From Myroides odoratus (GTDB lineage: Bacteria > Bacteroidota > Bacteroidia > Flavobacteriales > Flavobacteriaceae), in the NCBI RefSeq assembly GCF_001549985.1, contig NZ_LROZ01000003.1, positions 62,001 through 126,000 on the forward strand: 64,000 nt of DNA, read 5' to 3'. Shown here one piece after another: positions 18,591 to 27,208 of the stretch (within the stretch, counting starts at the first letter, position 1; the number at the start of each line of letters is the position of its first letter). A model generated the notes under the pieces. That model saw only the letters and a program-made list of their open reading frames with translations, searched no databases and was not told the origin of the DNA. A program made the position numbers and the translations under genes.

Positions 18591-18620
18591 AAAGTCCAAC
18601 TACAAAAGCAGTTGGACTTG
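18591..18620 (-). terminator. Terminator after the FAD-dehydrogenase gene
   Basis: AAGTCCAAC pairs with GTTGGACTT, about 22 bp beyond the stop at 18642, with a T run on the minus strand. Confidence 0.85.
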
Positions 18621-18641
18621 ATTTATCGATTCAAATAAGGT

Positions 18642-20216
18642 TTATTGCATACTTTCTACACAGTGGATTGCGCATTTTTCTCCATCAATAGCAGCGGAAA
18701 TAATACCACCCGCATAACCAGCTCCTTCTCCACAAGGATATAAACCTTTAATTTGTGGATGTTCTAGTGATTGATCGTCACGAGGAATGCGAACAGGTGA
18801 TGAGGTTCTACTTTCAGGTGCATGTAGAATAGCTTCATTTGTAAAATAACCTTTCATGGATTTTCCGAATTCTTGAAATCCTTCTCGCATAATATCCGTT
18901 AAGAAATTAGGAAATACTTCCCCTAGTTCAACCGCTGTTGTTCCAGGAAGATAAGAAGTTTTTGGAATAGCGGTTGATACCTTCTTTTGTGCAAAATCTA
19001 CCATGCGTTGAGCGGGAACACGTTGTGTTTCTCCAGCCAATCTAAAGGCTTGTTGTTCAATGGATTTTTGGAATTCCATTCCTGCTAATGCACCAAATTT
19101 TTCAAAAGGTTTGAAATCTTCTAGTCGCAATTCTACAACGATACCTGAATTGGCTGTTGCTTGATCGCGTTTAGAAGGTGACCACCCATTGGTTACTACT
19201 TCACCAGGAGCGGTAGCACAAGGAGCTATTACACCTCCTGGGCACATGCAGAAGGAATACATTCCACGTCCATTAACCTGCTTTACAATTGAGTAAGGAG
19301 CGGGTGGAAGAAATTCGCCTCTATAGTCGCAAGAGTATTGAATTTGATCAATAAGCGATTGAGGATGTTCTGCGCGAACACCCAAAGCAAAAGGCTTCGC
19401 TTCGATGACTATATTTTTGCGATCCAGTAATTCATAAATGTCACGAGCAGAGTGCCCTGTGGCTAAAATAACCTTATTGGCTTCAATTATATCCCCATTT
19501 TCAAGTACTACTCCTCGCATTTCATTGCCATCTAAGACAAAATCAGTTACGCGTTTTTCAAAGAGTACTTCACCACCAAATTCTTCAATCTTGTGGCGCA
19601 TATCTTGCATGATTTTGGGTAATTTATTTGTTCCAATATGGGGATGAGCTTCTATTAGAATATCTTGTGAAGCACCAAAAGCAACTAGTAATTCTAAAAT
19701 GCGGTTGATGTCTCCGCGTTTTTTTGAACGCGTATATAATTTACCATCAGAATAGGTCCCCGCACCACCTTCTCCGAAACAATAGTTCGAATCAGGATTT
19801 ACAATATGTTCAATGTTGATGGCTTTTAAGTCTCTTCGACGGCCACGAACATCTTTTCCTCTTTCAATAACAATGGGTTTTACACCCAATTCAATGAGTT
19901 GCAATGCAGCAAAGTAACCTGCAGGTCCCGCACCAACGACTATAACGCGTTTGGCATCTTTTACATTTTTATAGGCAGGAAAATCAATGTGTCGATGCAC
20001 AACTTCTTCCCCTGCAAAAAACACCAGTACTTTCAAATTGATTTTGACAATGCGTTGTCTAGCATCAATTGATCTTTTTAGAATGGTAATGTGTTGAATG
20101 TCAGATACTGAACTTTGAATGTGTTGCGCAACATGAGACGTTAATAAATCCGCAGAAGCCGCAACTTCAGGAAGCACTTGGAGCAGTAATTCTTGTGGCA
20201 TTTTTTTATAAAGCAA
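18642..20216 (-). CDS. FAD-dependent dehydrogenase (NAD(P)/FAD oxidoreductase family)
   Basis: A 524-residue protein. An N-terminal alpha/beta domain of about 85 residues precedes a Rossmann FAD motif (VIVVGAGPAGYFAALQL) and its acidic end (VIERG). A conserved CFGEGGAGTYSDGKLYTR block and a C-terminal FAD contact (GLYPCGEGAGYAGGI, AAIDGE) match the widespread uncharacterised FAD-dependent dehydrogenase family (COG2509-like). The substrate is unknown in general. It is monocistronic and divergent from tag across 311 bp. Confidence 0.88.
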   Translation of the reverse strand: MLYKKMPQELLLQVLPEVAASADLLTSHVAQHIQSSVSDIQHITILKRSIDARQRIVKINLKVLVFFAGEEVVHRHIDFPAYKNVKDAKRVIVVGAGPAGYFAALQLIELGVKPIVIERGKDVRGRRRDLKAINIEHIVNPDSNYCFGEGGAGTYSDGKLYTRSKKRGDINRILELLVAFGASQDILIEAHPHIGTNKLPKIMQDMRHKIEEFGGEVLFEKRVTDFVLDGNEMRGVVLENGDIIEANKVILATGHSARDIYELLDRKNIVIEAKPFALGVRAEHPQSLIDQIQYSCDYRGEFLPPAPYSIVKQVNGRGMYSFCMCPGGVIAPCATAPGEVVTNGWSPSKRDQATANSGIVVELRLEDFKPFEKFGALAGMEFQKSIEQQAFRLAGETQRVPAQRMVDFAQKKVSTAIPKTSYLPGTTAVELGEVFPNFLTDIMREGFQEFGKSMKGYFTNEAILHAPESRTSSPVRIPRDDQSLEHPQIKGLYPCGEGAGYAGGIISAAIDGEKCAIHCVESMQ

Positions 20217-20527
20217 TAGAAATTAAAGCGCAAAAATACACTAAAAAAATAGAAAATAATTTTTAAAATTACTATTCGTTTCACTTAATATACCGTTTTT
20301 TTGTAGTTGTTTTTCGAGTTTTTCCCAAATACTTTGTTTTTACTATGTAATTGTATTATTGAAAACAATCATTTTTCTGTCATAGAGCCTGTTGTATCTA
20401 GTTGTAATGCTACAGGATAAAAAATATTTAATTCTACTTGACAAGCTGTTGTCAGTTGGAAGTTTTATTTTTGTTGGTAACAAAGTAGTATTGAGTACTA
20501 GAAAGTAGAATTTTAAAAAGAGAACGT
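20217..20527. other. Intergenic region between divergent FAD dehydrogenase and tag
   Basis: 311 AT-rich bases. For tag, a TATTTTTG -7-like box lies at 20466-20473. A TGACAA-GCTG-TTGTCA inverted repeat (20439-20454) overlaps the expected -33 zone and may be an operator. No ORF or RNA gene seen. Confidence 0.4.
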
Positions 20528-21079
20528 ATGTCTTATTGTGATCACGTTGAATTATTGACTGGGGACCGACAAATACTCCATAAAAACTATCATGACAATC
20601 ATTATGGTTTTCCTATTCATGATGATAATGAACTATTTGGTCGATTGTTGATGGAAATTAACCAAGCCGGATTGAGCTGGGAAACGATCCTTAAAAAAGA
20701 AGAAGCATTTAGGGCTGCTTATAGCAATTTTGATATTCAAGCCGTAGCGGCTTATACAGAGGAAGACCGAGCGCGTTTGATGCAAGATGCTGGAATTATT
20801 CGAAATCGACTCAAAATTAATGCGGCTATAGAAAATGCAAAGGTCATCATACAGCTTCAACAAGAGTTTGGTTCATTTGAACAATGGCTAACCCACCATC
20901 ATCCCAAAACAAAAGAAGAGTGGGTGAAGTTATTTAAAAAACAGTTTCGCTTTACAGGAGGAGAAATTGTCAATGAATTTTTGATGAGTATTGGCTACTT
21001 AAAAGGAGCACATACTGAAACTTGTCCTATCTATGCTAAGGTATTGGCACATCAGCCTTTGTGGTCTATAGAGAAATAA
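20528..21079 (+). CDS. tag: DNA-3-methyladenine glycosylase I
   Basis: A 183-residue protein matching the Tag family along its length (usual length about 185-195). It excises 3-methyladenine from alkylated DNA. Visible features: the N-terminal Cys-4 and the YHDNHYGFPIHDDNELFGRLLME block, which contains the family's aromatic/acidic base-recognition residues (quoted here as YHDNHYG and DDNELF). GLSWETILKKEEAFR follows. The C-terminal HTETC supplies His and Cys zinc ligands. The inverted repeat upstream may control it. Confidence 0.93.
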   Translation: MSYCDHVELLTGDRQILHKNYHDNHYGFPIHDDNELFGRLLMEINQAGLSWETILKKEEAFRAAYSNFDIQAVAAYTEEDRARLMQDAGIIRNRLKINAAIENAKVIIQLQQEFGSFEQWLTHHHPKTKEEWVKLFKKQFRFTGGEIVNEFLMSIGYLKGAHTETCPIYAKVLAHQPLWSIEK

Positions 21080-21284
21080 GTTTCTTTGTTATTATCTAGT
21101 TGTAATTCAATGGAATAAGTGTGTTTTTTGATGTTAATTTTTTCCTTTTTAGTAGCTGTTTTTGTATTGCAGGGCTTTTTTTATTATCTTTAAGCTTGCC
21201 CTTAAAATGAGAAAACAGCAATTCTTGATACAAGCTGTATAGATTTTAAGGTTTAATATTTTAAGTAAACCAATACAAAAACAG

Positions 21285-22277
21285 ATGGAATTTAGAAAAC
21301 TAGGTACTTCTACTATAGAAGTTTCTGCTATTACCTTTGGTGCATGGGCAGCAGGGGGATGGATGTGGGGTAGTACAGACCGCAAAGAAGCGGTTGAGGC
21401 GATCCAAGCAGCCCATCAAGAAGGAGTAACCACCATTGATACCGCGCCTATCTATGGGCAAGGGGTGAGTGAAGAGATTGTAGGAGAGGCCATAAAAGGA
21501 TTGGCACGCGATAAAGTACAGCTATTGACGAAGTTTGGTATGCGTTGGGACTTAGATCAGCCTCAAGGTACTTTTGTTATGAATAGCCAAGATAACCAAG
21601 GCAAAGACATCGCTATTTACAAGTATGCAAGTAAAGCTAGTGTTATAAAAGAAGTAGAAGATAGCTTGAAGCGTTTAGGTACAGATTATATTGATTTGTT
21701 GCAATTGCATTGGCCTGATTCGACTACGCCTATTGCAGAAACGATGGAAGCTATGGACTTATTGATTCAACAAGGGAAAATTCGCGCGGCGGGAGTAAGT
21801 AATTACAACTTAGAGCAAGTGAAAGAAGCAAGAAATACACTTGGGATTGTTAGTAATCAAGTACCCTATAGTATGCTCAATAGAGGAATAGAACAAGAAT
21901 TAGTCCCTTATGCTTTGGCTAATGATTTGAGTATCATTGCTTATAGTCCAATGGAAAGAGGATTATTAACAGGGAAATATTTTAAAACCAACGCTTTTAT
22001 GGAAGGCGACCATCGTTCGAGTTATTTTTCTCAATTCGATTTGCCTAAAGTAGAGAATTTCTTAGAAGAGATTCGACCTCTAGCAGAAGAGAAGCGCGCT
22101 ACGTTGGCTCAACTTGTCTTGCGTTGGACCACTTTGCAACCTGCTATTACAGTGACATTAGCGGGTGCGCGAAATGCTAAGCAATCCGTAGCAAATGCAC
22201 AAGCAATTACAATTGCATTAAATGCGGATGAGCTTGATTTTATTCATCGCGCTTTAGCAAAAATGGAACGAAATTAA
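21285..22277 (+). CDS. Aldo/keto reductase
   Basis: A 330-residue protein with the AKR TIM-barrel and all four catalytic positions. They are Asp and Tyr in TIDTAPIYGQG, Lys in LLTKFGMRW, and His in LLQLHWPD. The C-terminal VTLAGARNAKQSVANA corresponds to the NADPH-binding GARN segment. Closest in pattern to the AKR11/general stress AKR groups. Substrate unknown. It is monocistronic with a terminator behind it. Confidence 0.92.
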   Translation: MEFRKLGTSTIEVSAITFGAWAAGGWMWGSTDRKEAVEAIQAAHQEGVTTIDTAPIYGQGVSEEIVGEAIKGLARDKVQLLTKFGMRWDLDQPQGTFVMNSQDNQGKDIAIYKYASKASVIKEVEDSLKRLGTDYIDLLQLHWPDSTTPIAETMEAMDLLIQQGKIRAAGVSNYNLEQVKEARNTLGIVSNQVPYSMLNRGIEQELVPYALANDLSIIAYSPMERGLLTGKYFKTNAFMEGDHRSSYFSQFDLPKVENFLEEIRPLAEEKRATLAQLVLRWTTLQPAITVTLAGARNAKQSVANAQAITIALNADELDFIHRALAKMERN

Positions 22278-22290
22278 TTTGATATAACAT

Positions 22291-22319
22291 AAAGGGTGGT
22301 CTTTTGAACCACCCTTTTT
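22291..22319 (+). terminator. Terminator after the aldo/keto reductase gene
   Basis: AAAGGGTGGT pairs with ACCACCCTTT across a short loop and is followed by T residues. It lies between convergent genes. Confidence 0.85.
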
Positions 22320-22359
22320 CCATTCTATTTGAACAAATAGCGAATTGTATGGATAGAAT

Positions 22360-22875
22360 TTATTCTTTCCAACGAATCAAAAGATAAGAAAGTTGTTCAA
22401 AAGGTTGCATCACCCTTTCTTCACTAATTTCAAATCCCCATTCCTTAAAATATGGAAGTAAAGGATCATGTTGTAAAACTTCCAACCAGATCGCATCATA
22501 TTGACGCGTGAGCGATAACGTTTTATTCCATAACGAAGCCCTTACGTCTTCTTGGTTATGATTCGGGTCTATGTAAAAAGAAGCTAAATTAATTACTTTT
22601 TTATCTGCTAAAACTGTAGGTTGATCGACCTGCTTAATCATGACATAACCAGCAGGAATTTCATTGTCATATACGGTCAACATCTGTGTACTTAAATCAT
22701 TTAGTTCAAGTATTGTTTCTTTTTGGTCAAGTTGTTGAGTGATATATTGATTCAAAGAAGCAGCCTCAGTAGTAGAGGTATATAGATTTCTGATTTGCGC
22801 TTCTCTTAATTGAAAAAGAACAGCCAGTCCTTCTTCTGTGGCTATAGTAAATTTAGATATAATACTCATGTTCAT
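22360..22875 (-). CDS. GNAT-family N-acetyltransferase
   Basis: A 171-residue protein (or 169 from the second ATG). It shows the GNAT layout: a weakly conserved N-terminus, a YVMIKQ strand, then NLASFYIDPNHNQEDVRASLWNKTL in place of the classical acetyl-CoA loop (V.p...g.G.G..L). The loop glycines are poorly kept, so acetyl-CoA use is less certain. IWLEVLQHDPLLPYFKEWGFE is a typical C-terminal GNAT stretch. It lies downstream of the MocR-type regulator on the same strand (78 bp gap) and may be co-expressed. Substrate unknown. Confidence 0.75.
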   Translation of the reverse strand: MNMSIISKFTIATEEGLAVLFQLREAQIRNLYTSTTEAASLNQYITQQLDQKETILELNDLSTQMLTVYDNEIPAGYVMIKQVDQPTVLADKKVINLASFYIDPNHNQEDVRASLWNKTLSLTRQYDAIWLEVLQHDPLLPYFKEWGFEISEERVMQPFEQLSYLLIRWKE

Positions 22876-22953
22876 TTGTCTTTATACACAAAGATAAAGG
22901 AACAGTGCTGATATTTTTCGATACAGTATCAGTAAAAACTATCAGTACATTGG

Positions 22954-24357
22954 TTATTTCAATTCCTCACCTAATTGTTTAATCAGGGATAAATCTGTAG
23001 TTGTGAGTCGTTGGGCAAAAATCGCTCGAAAGTGACGTTTGTATACATCCGTAAAAGAAAAGGTTTCTCCAGGGGTAAAGCCGATGCCCATTGCTTGACA
23101 AGTTTCGTAAAACGTTTTCGTGTCAACCTGATTGGGTAACTGTCCCCAAATACTGTAACCTCCCTGTGGTGCTTGTTGGGTAAAATCAGATGGAAAATAG
23201 GCATTGAAGGTGCGGAGGAATTGCATGGCTTGACGTTCCAATTGCTGACGAAAAATACGCAAGTGTTTGTCATAGCTTGGCAGTTTTAGCAGTTGAATAA
23301 TGATTTCCTGATTGATAGGGGAAACAGATCTTCCTAAGGAGAATTTAAGGCGCTCAGCTTGTGCAGTGTATTGTCCAGCAGCCAACCATCCTAAGCGTAA
23401 ACCTGGTGCAATGGTTTTTGAATAGGAGGAATACGTCATAACAATTCCTTTTTTATCGAAATTCTTGATGTTTATCGGTCTTTCACCCTGAAAGTGTAAA
23501 TCCCCATACACATCATTTTCAATGATGGGAATCTGATGTTGTACGCCAAGTAGGTAGAGCTCTTCTTTTTGTTCATCACTTAGGAGAATGCTCGTTGGAT
23601 TGTGGAAATTAGGTGTAAGAATAACCGCTTTAATAGCGTGTTGTTGGCACATTTTTTTTAAATAAGCAATATCAAAACCATGGACAGGTCTTACGGGAAT
23701 TTCTAATGCGCGTAAACGCAAGTTTGATAACACTTCTAGCACTGAAAATACACAAGGACTTTCTACAGCTACAATATCATGAGGAGTGGTCGTAGCAGCC
23801 AAAGCAATATACAAAGCTTGTAGTGCGCCATCTGTAACAAGTAATTCTTCCTTTTGCAAAGTAGCACCATGGAGCGCTGCTCGTTTGATTAGCAGGGCTT
23901 GTAGCTCTTCAGAGCCTGTATTGGGGTAATATTGCAGCAATGAAACGCCTTTTTCGCGAATAACGGTCTGCATGGTTTTTAAAATAAGTTGTTGTGGAAT
24001 AAAGGTTGATGCTGGTGCAGCAATGTGAAAAGAAGGACGTTCTGTATGAACTAATCGTTGGGTAGTCAAAGCATTTTTACTGATAAATACCGCATCTTTG
24101 GGTATCGTTGGCAAATCAAGCTTAGTCCCTGTAGTCGTTTTGATATGAGCGGCAACGACATAACCCGAACGAGGAATACTTGTTACTAATCCTTTAAATA
24201 CAAGGTAATCATAGCCGCTTTGAACTGAACTTGTGCTGAGTTGATACTTTGCTTTTGTTTCTCGGACAGAAGGTAAGGCATCACCCGCTTGTAAATGCCC
24301 TTGTCGAATAGCGCGTTCTATTTTGGTCGTAAATATCTCGTATTTGTATGTTTTCAC
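22954..24357 (-). CDS. MocR-family (GntR-aminotransferase) regulator
   Basis: A 467-residue protein. Residues 1-70 are a GntR winged helix (AIRQGHLQAGDALPSVRETKA and LSTSSVQSGYDYLV). The remainder is a fold-type I aminotransferase-like domain with the PLP lysine in SSYSKTIAPGLRLGW and an aspartate/tyrosine PLP pocket (IENDVYGDLHF). MocR proteins use PLP as an effector to control vitamin B6, GABA or amino-acid genes. The divergent NTF2-like gene and the downstream GNAT are the nearest possible targets. A TATATTTG -7-like box (complement of 24385-24392) and a GTTCA-G-TGAAC palindrome (24429-24439) lie upstream. Confidence 0.9.
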   Translation of the reverse strand: MKTYKYEIFTTKIERAIRQGHLQAGDALPSVRETKAKYQLSTSSVQSGYDYLVFKGLVTSIPRSGYVVAAHIKTTTGTKLDLPTIPKDAVFISKNALTTQRLVHTERPSFHIAAPASTFIPQQLILKTMQTVIREKGVSLLQYYPNTGSEELQALLIKRAALHGATLQKEELLVTDGALQALYIALAATTTPHDIVAVESPCVFSVLEVLSNLRLRALEIPVRPVHGFDIAYLKKMCQQHAIKAVILTPNFHNPTSILLSDEQKEELYLLGVQHQIPIIENDVYGDLHFQGERPINIKNFDKKGIVMTYSSYSKTIAPGLRLGWLAAGQYTAQAERLKFSLGRSVSPINQEIIIQLLKLPSYDKHLRIFRQQLERQAMQFLRTFNAYFPSDFTQQAPQGGYSIWGQLPNQVDTKTFYETCQAMGIGFTPGETFSFTDVYKRHFRAIFAQRLTTTDLSLIKQLGEELK

Positions 24358-24428
24358 GGTGATTTATTTAGGTGCTGTATAGAACAAATATAAGTTTTTG
24401 GATGATATAATCAGTACAGTTGAAATAG

Positions 24429-24439
24429 GTTCAGTGAAC
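24429..24439. promoter_or_regulatory. Palindrome GTTCA-G-TGAAC in the MocR divergent region
   Basis: An 11-bp perfect palindrome about 70 bp upstream of the MocR ATG and 97 bp upstream of the NTF2-like gene. It is a possible operator; the assignment is positional only. Confidence 0.3.
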
Positions 24440-24535
24440 TTTAGTATACATCCACACGGGATTTGATAACAATTGTTATCGTATTCCCTTACCTAAATAT
24501 AGACTTTTGCTCTTTCATAATTAAATCACATAACA

Positions 24536-24916
24536 ATGAAAAAATTAGTACGAGAGATGTTACATGAAATTATTGAAAGTAAAGTATATGATGAACAATT
24601 CATTACTACTTACTTTTCACCACAGTATGTACAAGTTGTGAATAATACGGTGTTGGATTTTGAAGGGTTTAAACAACATATCAAGAAATTAAAAGAAGTG
24701 GTTGAGACTATTCGCCTCGAAATTTTGCAAACAGGAGTAGGAAAAGATTGTGTATTTACCAAACACAAGGTAGAGGTAATTTTGAAGGACCAATCGGCAC
24801 ATACCTATAAAGTCATGGCGGAGTTTGTTTTTCACGAAGGTAAAATCATTCGCTGTGAAGAGTTGACTTATCTAGTGGAAGGAGAGGCTAGTTATAATTT
24901 AGGTGCTGTGGTGTAA
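24536..24916 (+). CDS. NTF2/SnoaL-like small protein
   Basis: A 126-residue protein with the NTF2/SnoaL-like cone-fold pattern. An N-terminal helix pair is followed by YFSPQYVQVVNNTVLDFEGFKQHI. C-terminal strands (HTYKVMAEFVFHEGKIIRCEELTYLVEG) have the typical F..GKI.....L ending. Such proteins bind small molecules or act as isomerases; no catalytic residue can be assigned. It is divergent from the MocR regulator. Confidence 0.75.
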   Translation: MKKLVREMLHEIIESKVYDEQFITTYFSPQYVQVVNNTVLDFEGFKQHIKKLKEVVETIRLEILQTGVGKDCVFTKHKVEVILKDQSAHTYKVMAEFVFHEGKIIRCEELTYLVEGEASYNLGAVV

Positions 24917-24940
24917 AGCGGATCAATAACCTAGAAACAA

Positions 24941-24969
24941 AAAGAGGGCAACCTTGAAGGTACCCTCTT
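24941..24969. terminator. Bidirectional terminator between NTF2-like gene and tatA
   Basis: AAGAGGGCAACCTT pairs imperfectly with AAGGTACCCTCTT around a short loop, with A and T runs outside. Confidence 0.75.
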
Positions 24970-24971
24970 GT

Positions 24972-25208
24972 TTACTTTTCAATTACTTCGCTTGTCGCTT
25001 CAGTAACTGAATCTGTAGTGTTCTGTTTAGGAGCTGCGGTATTCGCATTTGTTTCTCTTGTAGCTGCCTTAAACTCCCTAATTCCTGTCCCAAGTCCCTT
25101 CATTAATTCTGGTATTTTTTTACCACCGAATAATAATAAGGCTATTGCAACAACAACTATAAGTTCAGACGGAGCTACTCCTCCTAAGGGTAATGTAGTC
25201 ATCAACAT
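24972..25208 (-). CDS. tatA: Sec-independent translocase protein TatA/E
   Basis: A 78-residue protein (76 from a second ATG). One N-terminal transmembrane helix ([14 protein letters not shown]) is followed by the [21 protein letters not shown] amphipathic helix, read as FGxKKIPEL...G..I.EFK. An acidic, Thr/Ala-rich tail follows. This is the canonical TatA layout. It would form the Tat pore with TatC (not in the window). The phospholipase C at 5824-8292 carries a Tat signal and is a likely client. Confidence 0.93.
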   Translation of the reverse strand: MLMTTLPLGGVAPSELIVVVAIALLLFGGKKIPELMKGLGTGIREFKAATRETNANTAAPKQNTTDSVTEATSEVIEK

Positions 25209-25528
25209 GGTTGAATATATTAGTGGTTGAGGAAAACAAAAGTAAATAAGGGTAAAATTGTAATAATATGATTTAACATAACTTTATTATCCGATTAAAG
25301 GAATTATTTTGCTATTGCATTATGAATAGTTTAAAAAATAAAGAATTATGCGTCAGGAATAAAGTAGTTTTGAATCAAAATGCTTAGGTGTTGAGGCTGT
25401 TCTGTTTAAATTCATAACAATATGAAAATAATGTGAAATTTGCTATTTTGAACTCAAGTAGAACCGAGGAGGGATTAATCCTGAGGAAAGCAGTCTAATT
25501 AAGAGAAGTATTGGGAAGCTAGAACAAT
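25209..25528. other. Intergenic region upstream of tatA
   Basis: 320 bases with no ORF. The right half contains a GC-richer stretch with a GGATTAATCC palindrome (25472-25481). A hairpin terminator that could also act on the plus strand follows, so a small RNA is possible (see findings). Confidence 0.3.
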
Positions 25529-25532
25529 AAAA

Positions 25533-25556
25533 AAAGCTGACTATTCAGTCAGCTTT
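25533..25556. terminator. Terminator after the thioredoxin-like lipoprotein gene
   Basis: AAAGCTGACT pairs with AGTCAGCTTT, immediately beyond the minus-strand stop at 25561. It is A-rich on the left and T-rich on the right, so it could work on both strands. Confidence 0.8.
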
Positions 25557-25560
25557 GTAC

Positions 25561-26148
25561 TTATTTTTTTGGTGCTTGATCGATAAACATTTGTTTCACT
25601 TTTTCAAGACTGTATCCTTTTCCTTCTTCCAATTCACCAGAAGAAATAATATTGGTTACTTTTCCATTTCCATCTAAGACAAAAAAGAAAGGATAACCAA
25701 TACCACGTGCATTCGGCGCGTAGGCATTGAAAACGGCTTTATTTTTGTTCTTTTGAGAATAATTCAAGTGATAATAAACAAAATTTTGATCTACAATTTG
25801 CTTCAACTCCGGTGTTTTTTGCACAAAGTCATTGAAGCGCAAACACCAAATACACCAGTTTCCACCTGCTTGTACAAAAACGTATTTCCCTTCTTTTTTC
25901 GCCTGAGCAACTAGTTCATTTAATTTTGCTTGTGCGTCTTCTTCTTCATTATACGGTTTGCTCAATGTTTCTTTCTCCTGCTCAATCTGTTTTTTCAAGG
26001 CTACTGTATCGACCACGGTTTGTGGTTGTGGTGTAGCTGTTTGTTTAGTCGATGGAGCGACAACAGGATCCGCTGTTTTCTCTTGCTTGCAACTTATAAA
26101 AGATACAGTTGAAAGTAGAACTAAACCAAGGAGAGTTTTTCTTTTCAT
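25561..26148 (-). CDS. Thioredoxin-like lipoprotein
   Basis: About 195 residues from the ATG at 26148. I chose this start because it yields a lipoprotein signal (MKRKTLLGLVLLSTVSFISC, Cys 20). An upstream in-frame ATG would add a non-signal extension. A charged linker leads into a thioredoxin-fold domain with a WCIWC active site (GGNWCIWCLRFNDF). It is the thioredoxin_7-like kind, with KQIVDQNFVYYHLNYSQ and GIGYPFFFVLDGNGKV, whose cis-proline is in GYPF. It would act as a periplasmic or surface-anchored thiol reductase or disulfide exchange protein. Single-gene unit with its own terminator. Confidence 0.85.
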   Translation of the reverse strand: MKRKTLLGLVLLSTVSFISCKQEKTADPVVAPSTKQTATPQPQTVVDTVALKKQIEQEKETLSKPYNEEEDAQAKLNELVAQAKKEGKYVFVQAGGNWCIWCLRFNDFVQKTPELKQIVDQNFVYYHLNYSQKNKNKAVFNAYAPNARGIGYPFFFVLDGNGKVTNIISSGELEEGKGYSLEKVKQMFIDQAPKK

Positions 26149-26636
26149 GTTGAATGTATATTTGCTTTTTGTGATACAAAGTAATGAAATTATAATCAAA
26201 CAACAGCTGTTGTAAACGGTTATTTAACAAGCACGTAGGTAGAGGAATAGGAAAGGATTAAAAGAAAAATACCCTTCATGAAAAGGCAATATTTCAGTAA
26301 TGTAAAGCAAATGTTTAGTCATATTGTGTAGAATTATGAAATGGTTAAGGAATTGATTCGTTGTGTTTTATATGTTTTTTTGGTTGTACTTTCGAACTGT
26401 GAAAAAGAAAAAAGGAAGTAAAACAAAAAAGAAAGGTTACAACATACAATAGCAAAAAAGGACCAATGCTACCTTGAGCGATTTTTGAGAAACCCTAACA
26501 ACCACGTGTTCTTATTTTCTCAACCTAAAGTTTATCTATTTATTGATCCCAATTTGTTACTATTTATGGTCCAACCTGCATTGTCGTTGTAACTTTTTTT
26601 TACAATCTTATTGTTTTAATTACAAAAAAGTAGAAC
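26149..26636. other. Intergenic region without recognised gene
   Basis: 488 AT-rich bases between divergent genes. Only very short reading frames occur. No convincing TTG/TAnnTTTG promoter pair, hairpin terminator or RNA gene was recognised. Confidence 0.4.
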
Positions 26637-27197
26637 ATGAAACAGCCTTATAGACACTCGATTGAGCTAGGATTACAAGGAACGATGAAACATACTACGG
26701 TTAGGTCCTTAGGAAAAAGAAGACCGGGAATTGAGGCCCTGCAAACCCCTAAGGCTTTTCCACGTCCTAAAGGACACTGTATTACAGATACACTGTCTTT
26801 TGCAGGATTATTAGTTGCATTGACACTGGTTGCCGCTATTGTTTGGAATTTTGAAAATTTCGATTGGACCAAGCGTCAAGTGGCTTATTTCTTTTTGAAT
26901 ATGGTGCTGAGTTTGATTCCTATTGTCTGGGCCTTTCATTTACTATATCCTCGTTTTGATCGCAAGCGCGTACAAAAAGGTAAATTAAAAGCAGTAGGTC
27001 GAGTAGTGGCAACTGACCATGCTGGTAAATTAGTGCGAAATGATGCGCAACAACGCGCTTTAGTTGAAGTTGTATATCAAAATCAACGCTATTTGTTAGT
27101 GGCAAATCAGGCAGGATTAGCTGTTGATTCCAATACAACTGTTGAGGTAACGTGGAGTAGTATTTCTCAATTGTGCTGGATTCACAACGTTAGCTAG
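26637..27197 (+). CDS. Small two-helix membrane protein, unknown
   Basis: A 186-residue protein. A basic, proline-containing N-terminus of about 50 residues precedes two transmembrane helices (about 54-76, SFAGLLVALTLVAAIVW, and 85-105, FFLNMVLSLIPIVWAFHLL). A small C-terminal beta domain follows (GRVVATDHAGKLVRND, QALVEVVYQNQRYLLVANQ style). I do not recognise the family; the soluble tail resembles small beta-barrel tails of DUF3592-like proteins, but this is weak. It converges on the methyltransferase gene 11 bp away with no terminator seen. Confidence 0.6.
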   Translation: MKQPYRHSIELGLQGTMKHTTVRSLGKRRPGIEALQTPKAFPRPKGHCITDTLSFAGLLVALTLVAAIVWNFENFDWTKRQVAYFFLNMVLSLIPIVWAFHLLYPRFDRKRVQKGKLKAVGRVVATDHAGKLVRNDAQQRALVEVVYQNQRYLLVANQAGLAVDSNTTVEVTWSSISQLCWIHNVS

Positions 27198-27208
27198 CCC
27201 CCTGATTT

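Noticed and set aside
25465..25500. RNase P-like GAGGAAAG motif
   Set aside because: Only eight bases match; none of the other conserved RNase P RNA segments are nearby.
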